From: Aralia elata
Taxonomy: Eukaryota > Streptophyta > Magnoliopsida > Apiales > Araliaceae
Assembly (NCBI GenBank): GCA_034770075.1
Contig: CM068380.1
Span: 39,078,695 to 39,142,694, forward strand
Reading direction: 5' to 3'
Length of the DNA: 64,000 nucleotides
The translations under genes were made by a program, and so were the position numbers. The notes below the pieces were generated by a model, which saw only the letters and a program-made list of their open reading frames with translations, did not search any database and was not told the DNA's origin. Position 1 is the first letter of the stretch; each line of letters starts with the position of its first letter. Below are positions 12,669 to 24,823 of the stretch, in pieces.

Positions 12669-12686
12669 TCCCTAGGAACGACGCCA
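12669..12686 (-). promoter_or_regulatory. Primer binding site of the Athila element
   Basis: The minus strand reads TGGCGTCGTTCCTAGGGA, starting seven bases inside the 5' LTR end. It resembles the tRNA-Asp-type PBS known for Athila (TGGCGCCGTTGCCGGGGA) with several mismatches. Confidence 0.75.
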
Positions 12687-12693
12687 AAAAACT

Positions 12694-14005
12694 TGTTGCC
12701 TAATTTCTAAATAGCACTTAACACGCAAGTATACGCGTTCGTTTATAATATTCAGCAAGCAATGATATCGTTCCCATGAGGAAATAACTTCATATTTATC
12801 AATTACCAAAAATAATTTAATTAATCCTATTTAATTTCCGACTCTTGATTTTAAGTTGAAAAATAGAAAATGACTAAAATTAACTAATAGATAATGTTAA
12901 CAAGAGTAAATCACAAATTTAATGTGTTAAGATTACAACTTCCCTTGGTATTTCATTTAAATCAATTTACTGACTATTTAATACAGATAGTTAATATGAA
13001 TCAATAACCAAGAACTCTTCCCCGAATTCATGCACTTCTTCCGAATGATACGTGACTCAATCCACATAAATCTAGCAATTAAGCAATAGAATTATAAAGA
13101 ACACCCTAACCAATTAATTCACCATATTCCTATGTGAATCAACTTAATTAGGGTTTTCAGCTCAAGCTCTTTCAGTGGTTACAAAAGACATGTAGGTATA
13201 TTCCTATCCTACATGCTAATCATATTAATCATATTCAGATTATATGAATAGATGCTATTAAATCCAGATCTAAATCTATATTCCATTTTCCAATTTTATA
13301 TAGATTATCCCAATAACTGTTGGCCAAGCAATTATTCAGCAAGCACAAGATATAATAATTGATTCAATGAAAACTAACTTATATTAAATAAGAAGCATTA
13401 ATTTAAAATTCATACCAAGTTCCGTTGCAATCTTAATTGGAAATTAGTTAATAACAATGAAAGAAAACATCATCCAGATCATAAAGTTAAACATCCCAAT
13501 TAATTACAAGAATCAAAGATTTAGAAGGGAATAGAAGAAACTATATGATTGCTCCGAATATTCTTCTTGATCTCCAACCCTTGCAATCTTTCTTCGTGTT
13601 CTCCTCTTTTTATCTTTGCAAAAAACTCTTGTTACGTACTATTCTGAAGTCTTCTCCTCTTTTTATCAGTCAAAAAACCCTTATTCCTTTTTCTGATCGG
13701 CTTCAAATTCCATTCCAGCCGACCAAAATTGGACAACTTCATAGCATGGGTGTACGTACGCCGCTTTTGTGAAGGAACTGGGCGTACGTACGCCGGGTCT
13801 AGCCACGAAAATTACAAAAATGCCATTCTGATGATTTTAAATGATTTTTTAATTCTTTTCTTTTCCAAAATGACATACGCGTCCCTCCTGACCCATCCTG
13901 CAATAAATAACATAGAAACAAGTCAATTTATCCTAAAAACACTTAAAGACAACAATAATTAAGCTTTACAAATACCTAATTTGTAGGTATAAAACCCACT
14001 TATCA
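12694..14005 (-). repeat. Athila 5' LTR
   Basis: Partner of 520-1831: same 1312-bp length, TG...CA ends, about 3% divergence by eye. TATA-like motif on the minus strand at about 13292-13304. Target duplication ACCTC follows at 14006-14010. Confidence 0.93.
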
Positions 14006-14010
14006 ACCTC

Positions 14011-14613
14011 GAATACCAATGATCTTACCTTTACTACTGCGTCCAAAGGTGACATTTCCATGAAATCCATTCTTGATTTATTTAAAATAGAGTTATCACC
14101 TGTCAAGTGTCTCGAACAATAGCTATCAAGATACCATTTGTTCTTTTTATACTGAGTAGAGAGACATACTTGTAAATAAGATCAAATTAACCTTTTAGTA
14201 CCCTTTTGTATATTAGGTCCTTAGGGTTAGTATCCTACTTCCTGTAGGAAATGCTTATACATTTACTAATAAATCTTGGAACATGATAATTATATTGAGT
14301 ATTGAACAACGATTTCCATCTATATGTATGAGTCATGTATTGTGATCTTGGTTTATCTCTTTGTGTATTTTATATGATGATTTTCTGTTATAAAATTTTT
14401 GAGGTTGTTTTTCTCTTTTCTTTGTGGTTTGATACTGATTTCGTCAAACTTGTTCGACCCTTTAATTGACAGTTCCTTTTGGAACCCATATCATTTTACC
14501 CTTATAGTTTCCATTTCAGCTTGGCAAAATTAAACTGAATACCCACTTCTATTATACTACGAGCATTTCCTAAATAGAGAAACATGAGTAGTAGTTTCTT
14601 TACTAGTTACATG
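14011..14613 (-). mobile_element. Ty1/copia fragment: protease region
   Basis: The reverse strand at about 14180-14020 translates to a copia protease start (KNKWYLDSYCSRHLTGDN, then SRMDFMEMSP), with the catalytic Asp kept. Upstream (14240-14613) similarity is too decayed to read. It joins 1-514 on the other side of the Athila insertion and 16919-17930 on the other side of the solo LTR. Confidence 0.75.
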
Positions 14614-14618
14614 ATAAA

Positions 14619-16913
14619 TGTCGACGTCAGGAATTTTTCCTACTCGTCTATCCCTTTTTTATTATTTTTAAATTTTTATTATTTTTTTTTAAATTGTAAG
14701 TGTGATTTTTAGAAAAATCGACATAAATGCCGATGGGGTTTTGAAAGGTTGATTTTAATTATGGGTCAATTAACTAGAGTTGCCAGTTGGTAAAAGTTTA
14801 AATGGATGTACCAATTCATTCGAATTTTAGGATTTTTCGCAATCAAGATAGCTCATGTGTGACTCTGAAGAATTGGTCTACACTGAGAATCATAGAGTTT
14901 GGGGGCTTACTTAAGCGAAGGGAAGGTGCTAGGCACTCCCCCCCGACTTCCATGAAAACACGGCTACCACTTTCTTAATATTTTCCTTTGAATGAATTTG
15001 AAGTGTGTGTGTGTGTATGTGCTTATGTGAATGGTGTTGGATAAAGCCTAAAATAAGAAATAACCAAAATGGTGGCTTCCTAAGGTCAAATCATGACATG
15101 TGCATTATCTTGAGAGCAACTTTGAACCTTTTTAAGTCTATGCACGAAGGATTTGATTTGAAGGAAAAGGTTCATTTTTAGATTTCATTTAATAAAATAT
15201 TTTGGGTGATGTTTTATTTAAAATACTATTTTCAAACCCTTTGTCAAATAGGAATTGAGATTCTTTATTACTTTCAATTTAATCCTAGTTAATCTAATAA
15301 CCTTGATGGATTCAATTTTACAAAATCTTTGTTGTTTTATTTGAAAGTCGTTTTGTGTGTCAAAACATAAAACCAAGCATTAATATGGGGATGGAGCTAC
15401 CCATGGGCATGTAAGCCATCCAAATAGCCCCAAGCACCCGCAATAATAATATCCACTATCACGGGGCCTTAAATTCAATTTTTCGTGAGGTAAACCCCTC
15501 GATATCGTTTTAAGGCCCAAATTTACATATACAAGGGGCACATCACAAATATTACAATTGTAAACTTTGTCCATCGTGGGAATTATATCAAGGTCCATTA
15601 AACGGGATGTTTATGTCCTTAACTCCATTCTTAGCTCACATAATCGAAAACACAACAAAATACTTTGAAGTATACAAATAAAATCTTAAGATCTAGGAAA
15701 AGGGCTCCCGAAGACCCTAATCCATGGACTATATATCGAAGCCGACATTCTGAGGGACTATTACATGCCGCCGAGATCTAGAAAAAAGACTTAGAATCTA
15801 GGAAAGAACATCCGTAGATCTAAGATCTAGCAGATCTAGACAACGACGTAATTGGGATTTAATCAACAATATATCGCAAATTGGCTATCAGGAGATTCAA
15901 TTTATTAGTATCCTTTATCTGCCAAAAGGTGGGACCCCCTCCCCACTAGATATGGATCTAGGATTTTATGGGGTGAACTAAATCAATATAAATCAACTCC
16001 GATCAAAACAAACAGTAAAAAGGGAGTTGATTCCTCATCAAAATCAATAAGTCGATAACAAGATATCATCAAGTGGTTAGGAGGAGATTACATTCGTGAG
16101 AAATCCTCTATAACCATCCATAATCTCACAATAGGATCCATACACCCTAGATCTAGGATGTTAGGAGAGCCTCAACCAATCAATAATTCAAAAACAAGTA
16201 AATCTTAAGCACAACCAGTAATATAATATATTAGATCTAGATTAAATTTCTACAAAAAATTACATAAAGATCGAATCTTTCACCTTGGGGGTGGTGAAAT
16301 TTTCCTCCTTGAGCTTAGATCTAGAAGATTTAACTTTAAATTGATGAGAGATTTGGTGCAAATGGCTAGATCTAGATGGAATATAGAGAGGTTTTTTCTC
16401 TATTTCTCTCCCTAGATAACACTTTTTCTCTTTCTACAAATGCCTTCCCCTCTCAAAAATCTGCCAAAAGCAGCCTTATATAGGCACCTAGGGCAGCCTC
16501 AGCTTTACCTACGGCTGACCTAGGGTGGGCCCCACCTGCCTTGGTTTTCGTGTCGCAAAGTTGATTTTTCATGTTACGCGCTGAAACATCCATAACTTTC
16601 AAACTGGATAGAGTTAGGAGATGTGTCATACCATTCCGAAAAGATCTTTCCAAGATCTACGCAATGACATTAAGTTTGACCAATTCCGAGTTCGGGAAGA
16701 TAGAGAAAAATGGAAAAAACCATCCTTTAGTAGATGTCTATTGGTCATTCGTCTTGCCTTGCGTATTATGTTGCTCGGAGGTCGTCATGATAGCTTTGTA
16801 TACCCGTTCTGAGCTTTACAATCTTCGCTCAAATATCTTGGCATTAGGGTAAAATGACGCTTTTGCCCTCATGCCATGGTTAGATAATAGGTGCAAAATT
16901 TCGGGTGTCAACA
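14619..16913 (-). mobile_element. Solo LTR (2.3 kb) of a Tat/Ogre-clade element
   Basis: On the minus strand it starts TGTTGACACCCGAAATTTTG and ends GACGTCGACA, with a perfect ATAAA target duplication at 14614-14618 and 16914-16918. Both ends and several inner blocks (GGGGTTTTGAAAG..., CTTCGGGGGC-type and AACTGGCAACTCT-like blocks) match the Tat LTR at 53801-55676, so they are related families. A TATA box (CCTATATAAGG, minus strand, 16474-16484) gives a U3 of about 450 bp. No internal sequence is left. Confidence 0.88.
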
Positions 16914-16918
16914 ATAAA

Positions 16919-17930
16919 GACCCTTTTAGCAAGTTCTTTATTTTCATATCTATATCTCAATCTTCACGATTAAATTCACACATTTGTTGATTAAGCATTG
17001 CATCTAAATTTTCATTTCCTTTAGGGAGTTTAAATACTGTTGATTTCAAATAATATTTTTCCTTAGTAAAATTTCCAGTTCTTCTTTTAGAGATGAATCA
17101 ACTTCTTATTCTTTTAGTTTTGATATTTCATGTTTTAATTCATTTATCTCTTTTTTAAAGTTTTTTTGTTCCTGTATATAACCTTTGATTACTTTCAATA
17201 AAGTGATGTTTATCTTTTTCAATACTCTCAATTTTAAATTTTATAGTTATCCTTTGAATATTATGTTGTTTATTTAGATCATCAATCTTAATTTAAATTA
17301 AGAATTTCAACATATAAATTAGCATTTTCTTCACTTAATTTTTGTTTTTCAGAAACAGTGTCTTCATTAGTTAAAATTAAAGTACAATTTTCTACTTCAA
17401 AAATTTTGTTAGTTTCTTTTAATTTTTCTAATTCTTCTTTTAATTTTTAATGACTTTCATATAAATCATTATACCCTTCTTGTAATTCTTCTAGTATAGT
17501 CATCACATTCTTCTATATTTATTTGTAAATCTTAGTTAAGAAGATACCTTAATTCCTGAGGTGGATGCTTCATTATTCATCATGAGGCAGAGGTTGATCA
17601 CTTCTTCAGTTGGTTCTGATGTCTCCTCATCCTCACTAAGATCCTAACCTCCTTTAGCTATAAAACTTCTTCTATTGGTTAACCGAGGACACTCCCTTTT
17701 GTAATGTCCAGGTTGTTTACATTCAAAGCACACTTATGTAATGTCCAGTTTATTTGCATTCAAAGCACACTTGACTTTTTGTCGGTGATTGTTTAATGGA
17801 ACTGTTTTGTAGTTGACTGTTCTTAAATTGATTGATGTTGATTTGAGGAAAGTTCACTTTATTATAGTTTGGCTTGTAGAATTGTTTGCCTTTAGAGTTA
17901 TTGAACACTTTATTGATATTCTTCTTCCTC
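16919..17930 (-). mobile_element. Ty1/copia fragment: gag with zinc knuckle and coiled coil
   Basis: The reverse strand shows a basic N/K/Q-rich stretch (KQFYKPNYNKVNFPQININQ), a CCHC knuckle (CFECKQPGHYKRECPRL) at about 17735-17680, an acidic segment (DLSEDEETSEPTEEV) and a Lys/Glu/Asn-rich coiled coil (about 17520-17290; ENCTLILTNEDTVSEKQKLS). This order is usual for copia gag. A 37-bp duplication over the knuckle and several stops break the frame. At 17930 it abuts the truncated LTR of element B across a CT-rich stretch, so the N-terminal gag and 5' LTR of this copia are missing. Confidence 0.75.
17700..17773 (-). repeat. 37-bp tandem duplication within the copia zinc-knuckle region
   Basis: Two copies, 17700-17736 and 17737-17773, of TGTAATGTCCAG...ATTCAAAGCACACTT, differing at a few bases. 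They duplicate the first half of the CCHC motif. The length is not a multiple of three, so the duplication also breaks the frame. Confidence 0.85.
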
Positions 17931-18772
17931 TTTCCCTCTCTCCCTCTCTCTATCTGCTGATGGGTTGAATGGGTGTGCAAGGAGGCTTGGTTAGCTTCTT
18001 CACCTTCTTCCTCCTTGTTCCTTTCTTTTCTCCTCCTTCTTCCTTCAAGCTCTTGGCAGCTCTCTCTCTCTCTCTAAATTCTACAGCTATCCCTCTAATT
18101 GCTGATGATATGGGAGAGAATGAATGGGTTAGGAGAAGTGGAGGGAGTGATTTAGGGAGAAAATGGGTTAGTGGCTCAATGTTTCTTTCTTGATTTTCTA
18201 TTGGCTAGCAAATGTTTACTTGTTCCCACTTGTGCAACATGCAACAATTAATTCACCCATCTTGGTCTCTCCCTTACAATGTTACCCGAATACTCCCTCA
18301 TCTAGACACTAAATTGCTGATTTTTGAACCCATATCCCACATGGGTCAAGTCTTGGGTCATGGGTTGGGTCATGGGTTTGGGTCATTTCTTTGGGCCACC
18401 CATAATAGAAATTAGGGCCACTAAATAAATCACCAACGACACCAAATAAAATTCTAACACTTGAAAAAATTATTACTTCGCTCGAACATATTTATGAAAT
18501 TTATTAATATCGAAAAAGACACAAAAATATTATGGCGTGAATAGTACCTCGGGAAACGTGCCTCGGTGAATAGTGATTTAGCGACGCTACGCGAAATTAA
18601 TTATTCACTTAATCAAAACTAAGACATGTAAAATTTCATACATTCACATAATCTAGGTTGTCACATAACCTTTAAACACGTAACACAAATATAATATTAA
18701 TAAAATATAATATTTTCATTAATATTCAAAAATGCGAATTACAAGGAAATTTCAGAATTCTCGGTCGTTACA
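17931..18772 (-). repeat. Truncated 3' LTR of element B
   Basis: Matches 52790-53637 with a few percent divergence. The outer end is GTCGTTACA at 18772 (minus strand TGTAACGACCGAG). The inner part of the LTR, beyond about 17931, is missing and is replaced by copia gag. A 25-bp block at 18573-18597 (GTGATTTAGCGACGCTACGC and five more bases) is identical to blocks in all other B and C LTR copies. Confidence 0.85.
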
Positions 18773-18839
18773 TCCTCCCCCCTTATAAGAATTCTGTCCC
18801 CAGAATCACAAAATAGGTACGAAAAAACTTAACATGGGT

Positions 18840-21800
18840 TCACTCGAAAAGATGCGGATAATTCTTCCTCATCTTCTCTTCTAGCTCCCACGTAGCTTCT
18901 TCAGCTGCATGGTTCCTCCAAAGTACTTTGACCGAATGGATGACCTTATTTCTTAACGTCTGCTCTTTCTTATCTAATATCTGGATAGGAATTTCTTCAT
19001 ATGATAAGTCTTTCTCAACTTGAATTGGTTCATAGGATATCACATGCTTGTAGTCGGGTTTATATGGTCGTAACACAGAAACGTGGAACACATTGTGAAT
19101 GTGCTCAAGTTCAGGAGCTAGAGCTACCTTGTATGCCACTTCACCTACCCTCTTTAAAACTTCAAATGGTCCTACTAACCTAGGACTCAATTTTCCCTTC
19201 TTTCCAAATTTGATCTTCCCTTTCCAAGGAGATACCTTCAAAAACACAAAACTGCCAACTTCAAAGTCTCGCTTCTGACGATGCAAATTGGCGTATTTCT
19301 TCTGTCTATCCTGAGCCGCTACCAATCGAGCTCTTATCACCTTGATGACATCCACGGTCTGCTACACCAATTCAGGTTCCAACAGTCTCAGTTCACTGAC
19401 TTCGTCCCAACACAAAGGTGTTCGACACTTCCTTCCGTATAATGCTTCGTATGGGGGCAAGCCAATACTTGCGTGATAACTATTATTATAGGCAAACTCC
19501 ATCAATGGTAGGTGGTTATCCCAGCTGCCTTTAAAATCCATTATACATGCTCTAAGCATGTCCTCCAGCGTTTGAATCGTTCGTTCGCTTTGCCCATCCA
19601 TTTGAGGGTGATACGCCGTACTCAACCTCAACTGAGTTCCCAACCTTTCTTGCAAGCTCTTCCAGAAATTCGACGTGAAACGCGGATCTCTGTCGGATAC
19701 AATAGACACCAACACCCCATGTCGTGACACAATTTCTTCCACATATAACTTTGCTAGCTGCTCCAGATTGTACCTTATCTTGATCGGTAAAAAATGTGCA
19801 GATTTAGTTAAACGATCCACGATCACCCAGATCGCGTCGTAACCCTTCTGAGTTGGTGGAAGCCCCGTCACAAAATCCATCGTGATATGTTCCCACTTCC
19901 ACTACGGAATCTCCAGCGGTTGTAGTAGTCCACCCGATTTCTGATGTTCTGCTTTTACCCTCTGACATGTCAAACATCGTCCAACACATTCCGCGACCTC
20001 CCTCTTCATGTTCGGCCACCAGAAGTGTTGGCGCAAATCCTGATACATCTTGGTACTACCAGGGTGTATCGAATACTTTGTAGAATGAGCTTCTTGCAAA
20101 ATCTCTTCTCTCAACTTTGGAACCATCGATATCCAGATCCTCCCTTCAAACCTTAGTAGTCCCGTGTTATCAACTTTGTACTTCAATTCCTCTCCTTCCA
20201 AGATTCACTTCTTTATGGCAACACATTCATCATCTTTTTCTTAAGCCTCATTTATCTTGTCTAATAAGGTTGGACTCGCCTCTACTGTGAATAGTTTCTC
20301 GTTTACATTCATCGGATACATGACTTCTAACTCCAATCTTTCCATATCCTTGTTCAGTTCCTTTTGAGCTGTTAGCATCATCAACTTGTCTCTGCCCTTC
20401 CTACTTAGAGCATCAACTACTACATTGGCCTTACCGGGATGGTATAGAATCTCACAATCGTAGTCCTTAATCAACTCCAACCATCGTCTCTGTTTAGTTC
20501 CTTTTAGATGAAGATATACTTCAGGCTTTTATGGTCTGTGTATATCTCACACTTCTCCCCATACAGATAGTGCCTCCAAATCTTTAGAGCAAACACCACT
20601 GCCGCTAGTTCCAGGTCATGAGTCGGATATCCCTTTTCATAGTCTTTCAGCTACCGTGACACATACGCAATGACCTTCCCATGCTGCATCAATACGCACC
20701 CAAGGCCTTTGTGTGACGCATTACTGTACACCACAAATCCCCCTGTATCATCTGGCAGTGATAACACAGGTGCTTCATTAAGTTTCTTCTTCAACTCCAA
20801 GAAACTCTCTTCGCACTTATCCGTCCATACAAACTTCACAGTCTTCCTTATCAAATTTGTTAACGGTGTCGCTATCTTTGAAAACTTTTGAATAAACCTC
20901 CGATAGTAACCCACTAATCCCAAGAAACTTCGGACTTCTGTCGGTGTCCTTGGCTGCTCCCAGTTTATTACTGCTTCTACCTTTGCAGGATCCACTGATA
21001 TACCATCCTTGTCAATTACGTGCCCCAAAAACTGCACCCTTTTTAGCCAAAATTCATACTTGGAAAACTTTGCATAAAGCTTCTCCCTTCTCAATGTTTC
21101 CAGGGCTATCCTTAAATGTTCGACATGTTCCTCCTCCGTCTTTGAGTAGACTAAAATGTCATCTATGAAAACGACAACAAATTTATCTAGATACTACTTG
21201 AACACTCTGTTCATCATGTCCATAAATGCAGCTGGCGCGTTCGTCAGCCCAAATGACATCACCAAAAACTCAAAGTGTCCATATCGAGTTCTGAATGCTG
21301 TCTTCGGTATGTCATCCTGCCTCACCTTCGGTTAGTGATACCCCGTCGTCAAGTCAATCTTTGAAAAGTACTTCGTTCCGTTTAGTTGATCGAACAAGTC
21401 ATCAATTCTGGGCAACGGATATTTGTTCTTAATCGTGACTTTGTTCAACTCTCGATAGTCGATGCAAAGCCTCAGTGATCCATCTTTCTTCTTCACGAAC
21501 AGTACTGGAGCTCCCCACGGAGATACACTCGGACGAATATACCATTTATCTAGAAGCTCCTACAGTTGAACCATCAGTTTCTTCATCTCCATTGGTGCCA
21601 TCCTGTACGGTGCCTTTGAGATCGGTGCGGTTCCTAGTACCAAGTCGATCACAAATTCCACTTTTCTATTCGGCGGTAAACCCGGTAACTCATCTGGGAA
21701 AACATTTGGAAATTCTCTTACTATAGGTATCTAACCCAGCTCACCCTCTACTCTTCGGGTATCAACCACGTTAGCCAGATAACCTATATAACCTTTCCTT

Positions 21801-23375
21801 AGTAATTTCTTCGCTTGCATCATCGTCAGACAACAAGATTGTCTCGGCGATTTATTACCGTAGAATACAACCCTCGACTTATCTGGAGTCTTCAGGTGTA
21901 TACATTTCTTCTGACAGTCAATCACAGCCCCGTGACTAGACAACCAATCCATCCCAAGAATTACATCAAATTCTCCTAGTCGTATCAGAATTAAATCTAC
22001 GCTCAATTTATGTCCATTTATCTCAGCACAACAATTCTTATGGATGTGTTCTACAGGAATAACTTCTTTATTAGCTACTTCTACATTCATTGGATTCTGT
22101 AATTTCTCACGAGGTAAATTTAACCGTTTACTAAATTCATCTGACACAAATGAACAGGTAGCACCCGAATCAAATAATACATATGCACTGATATTGTTGA
22201 TCAAAATAATACCTGACACCACGTCCTTCGACTCCACCGCATCCTGAACGGTCATGTTAAAAGTGCGTGTCGTTGGTCTGTTGGTTTGGCTAGCTGGCTC
22301 TCCAATGTTTAGCATGTTGTTGTTGTTGTTGCTATTGTTGTTGTTCCTATTGCCACTTGCTGCATCCCCCTTCCTTTTCGGGCAATCCTTGATTTGATGA
22401 TCTGATGCTCCACATGAGAAACATCTTCCTCTCTTTCATTTTGGACACTATGGAGCAAAGTGCCCCTGCTGCCCACAGTTGAAACAAACTCCTTTTCCTT
22501 TCATGCACTCTCCAGAGTGATTCTTTCTACAATTATTGCACTTATTACCCTTCTTAACCTCTCCTCTGGGCTTGTTGCCCCTGGAAGATTGGCTATCACT
22601 CCATTTCCTTTTATTCGGGTTACTTCCCCCGCTGCTTCCTCATTTGACTCCTTCATGACCCTTCTTTTTTTCTTGATTGAACTTTGTTAGAGCCTCATTG
22701 CCTCCTTTGGCGATGATTGCTCTTTCCAACAGCGTAGAAAATGTGTCAATCCTTAAAACTGCCACCCTACTGTACACCCATGGTTTCAGGCCTAATTTAA
22801 ATCTCCTTGCCTTTCTGGCTTCGGTATCTACCTGGTGGGGTGCAAATCGGGCTAACTCATTAAATTTTGCTGCGTACTCCGCGACTGACATGTTCCCCTG
22901 CTTGAGCTCCAAAAACTTCACCTCCATGTTTTGCTGCATACTCGCCGGAAAAATAGTTCTCGCAGAATAGTTCCTTGAAACGTTCCCATGGTATCACACC
23001 ATCTCCAACACGACTTTTATTGGCCTTCCACCAATAGTATGCTTCACCTTTCATCATAAAAGTGGCGAACCCTGTCTTCTGTTCTTCGGCCACCATTGCA
23101 ACCTCGAACACTTTTTCTATTTCTTCAATCTAGGTTTGGGCTTCAATCGGGTCTAGTGTTCCTTTGAACTCAGGAGGTCCCACTAGTTTAAAGTCCTTGA
23201 AACTAGCCAAATGCTGCGCGGGCTACCGCCCTGGCTGCTCTCCAACAGGTGGGGGTCTATTTCGCATGGCTTCTGCCAGCAACTCAGCAAACGCTCTCAT
23301 TGGGTCTGGATGACCCTGAGTGTTATTAACCGATTCCTCAACCTTTTGGTTACGCGATCGTCCTCTTGGCACCAT
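18840..23375 (-). pseudogene. Del/Tekay gag-pol polyprotein with chromodomain (element B, broken)
   Basis: From the ATG at 23375 (MVPRGRSRNQKVEES) the reverse strand follows the same order as element A: capsid region (FATFMMKGEAYYWWKANKSR, about 23080), zinc knuckles (about 22570-22380), protease (YVLFDSGATCSF, about 22180), RT (about 21600-20950), RNase H (about 20760-20420), integrase zinc region (about 20100-19960; CLTCQRVK), core (MDFVTGLPP, VSDRDPRFT, GQSERTIQTLEDMLRA) and C-terminal chromodomain ending YPHLFE. It is cut by many stops and indels. Examples: TAG at 19362 where A has Gln (LVQQT), TAG at about 19888 where A has Glu (IPEWKWEH), and frame changes at about 20500, 20640, 21100-21730 and 22320-22640. 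It encodes no functional protein but is a useful outgroup for judging A. Confidence 0.9.
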
Positions 23376-23768
23376 GATCTGATAAAAAAAAACCATCGAC
23401 TTTTACTTATAGATCTAGGTCTCATGCAATAAGTCATTTAAGTTAGGAATTTGGAGTAAAAACATCTAACAAACACATTTAATTTAAATAAAACAATTGC
23501 ATTTATAACCATATGTCACTGTTTTAATACAACCAGACTCAACATGTGGCATACATCTATAAACGCTAACTGACATAGCCTGCCAATCATTAACTATCCC
23601 CTAACAAAAAAAGTGGGGAATAATAACCTTCCACCCCTCTATCAGAAATAAAATTCGGGTTCAACTACTATCCCATGCACGCTACAAGCATAGGGATTTA
23701 CAACATAAGTAAGCCCCTATTACAATAAAATTGGGACCTACTGTGAACAAAGTGCTAAAAATAACACA

Positions 23769-24569
23769 TCACCGCCTGCTGCGGCGAAATGCAACCCTAA
23801 GCTCCCGTTGAGCCAGCCTGTCGACCACTTGACGCCTAATCATGCGCCTGCTACTCCCCTCATCCCTGGGGTACCTCCTCACCCTGTCCCTCAGCCTGCC
23901 AATGGAAGTGGTCAAGCCTAACCTGAGGGAATCAATCTCTGCAGTCAGGGCTGCCAACTGCTCTATAGCTTCATCTCTCTCCAGATGAGTAGACTCTAGC
24001 TGATCCTCTACCCGCTCTATCTATCCTACTAACACCACATTCCTCTCTCAGAGGTCATAAACGATCACACCAAGCTGAACAGAAGCCCCACGTTGACCGT
24101 GAACCTCTGCCTCTAACTCGGCAATCCTCTGGTCCTTTTCCTATAGCTTGTGGGTTAACTCAGCTTTTTCCCCCAAAGTCTGATACGCTAATGACCTATA
24201 TTGTTCCTCTCGATCCTGGTTCTGCTCCTCTAAGTAGGTTACTCGATTATCGAGCTCTTCATTCCTATTTGTTAGCTCTTCGATGATATCACTAGCAGTA
24301 GTGCCCATGCCATCTGCATACTCAGGTGGCTCATCATCCTCCGTCACTGGATCCTCCTTGGGGTCCTCATCCTCTGCCTCATCACTTAACTGCCTCAGCA
24401 CTCCTCCGGTAACTAGCTCCTCCTCAGAACTATACTCGGTCTCAGACTTATCCCTAGTGTCCATCACCTCTGGCTCACTTGGCCGCACCTCCACTAACTG
24501 CCCTGCGTCCACATGGATGTCTGTGAACTCCACCTCTCTAACAGGACTGGACTCTCTTATCTCAGACAT
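23769..24569 (-). pseudogene. Acidic/coiled-coil ORF upstream of gag (element B copy)
   Basis: ATG at 24569 (MSEIRESSPVREVEF). About 140 codons are open: an acidic N-terminal half (EDEDPKEDPVTEDDEPPEY) followed by a coiled-coil half (DIIEELTNRNEELDNRVTYL, EEQNQDREEQYRSLAYQ). Past the TAG at about 24141 the frame continues through three stops to an Arg-rich C-terminus (RRMIRRQVVDRLAQRELR) ending at 23769. It aligns with 42493-43323 of element A in both arrangement and sequence (DGMGxTAxDIIExLTxRNEEL). Function unknown; it is not part of the standard gag-pol set. Confidence 0.72.
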
Positions 24570-24808
24570 CCTACAGCCACAAACATAAACAAATAGACAG
24601 CAAGATGTCAATGCCACAATAAAATATATTCATTGATAAAATGAAGTGATATTTTATCATGCACAACTCGGCTCGATGAATTTCCATAATCCACCTCCAG
24701 ACATGATCACCAAATGAATCTCCGCGATCCATCACCTAGCGTACTCAATGCAAGTTTAATACTAAGGATATAACCTAGGTTTCGCATTCCTAAAGTTTAT
24801 AACCTAAA

Positions 24809-24820
24809 GCTCTAATACCA
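24809..24820 (-). promoter_or_regulatory. Primer binding site of element B
   Basis: Minus strand TGGTATTAGAGC, three bases from the LTR end; one mismatch to the initiator tRNA-Met site TGGTATCAGAGC used by chromoviruses and present in element A. Confidence 0.85.
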
Positions 24821-24823
24821 ACC

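Larger units (their letters stand above)
520..14005 (-). mobile_element. Complete but decayed Athila-type Ty3/gypsy retrotransposon
   Basis: Full-length element in minus orientation. LTRs lie at 520-1831 and 12694-14005 (both 1312 bp, TG...CA ends), flanked by the perfect 5-bp target duplication ACCTC (515-519, 14006-14010). Order along the minus strand: 5' LTR, PBS, gag, protease, RT, RNase H, integrase, a solo LTR insertion, a non-gag-pol ORF of the Athila 'env-like' position, PPT, 3' LTR. Family assignment rests on the RT/RNase H sequence (VCMDYRKLN, the FMDD catalytic site), the tRNA-Asp-like PBS and the extra 3' ORF. By eye the LTRs differ at about 40 sites (about 3%), so it is moderately old. 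Several stops and frameshifts make it non-autonomous. Confidence 0.93.
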
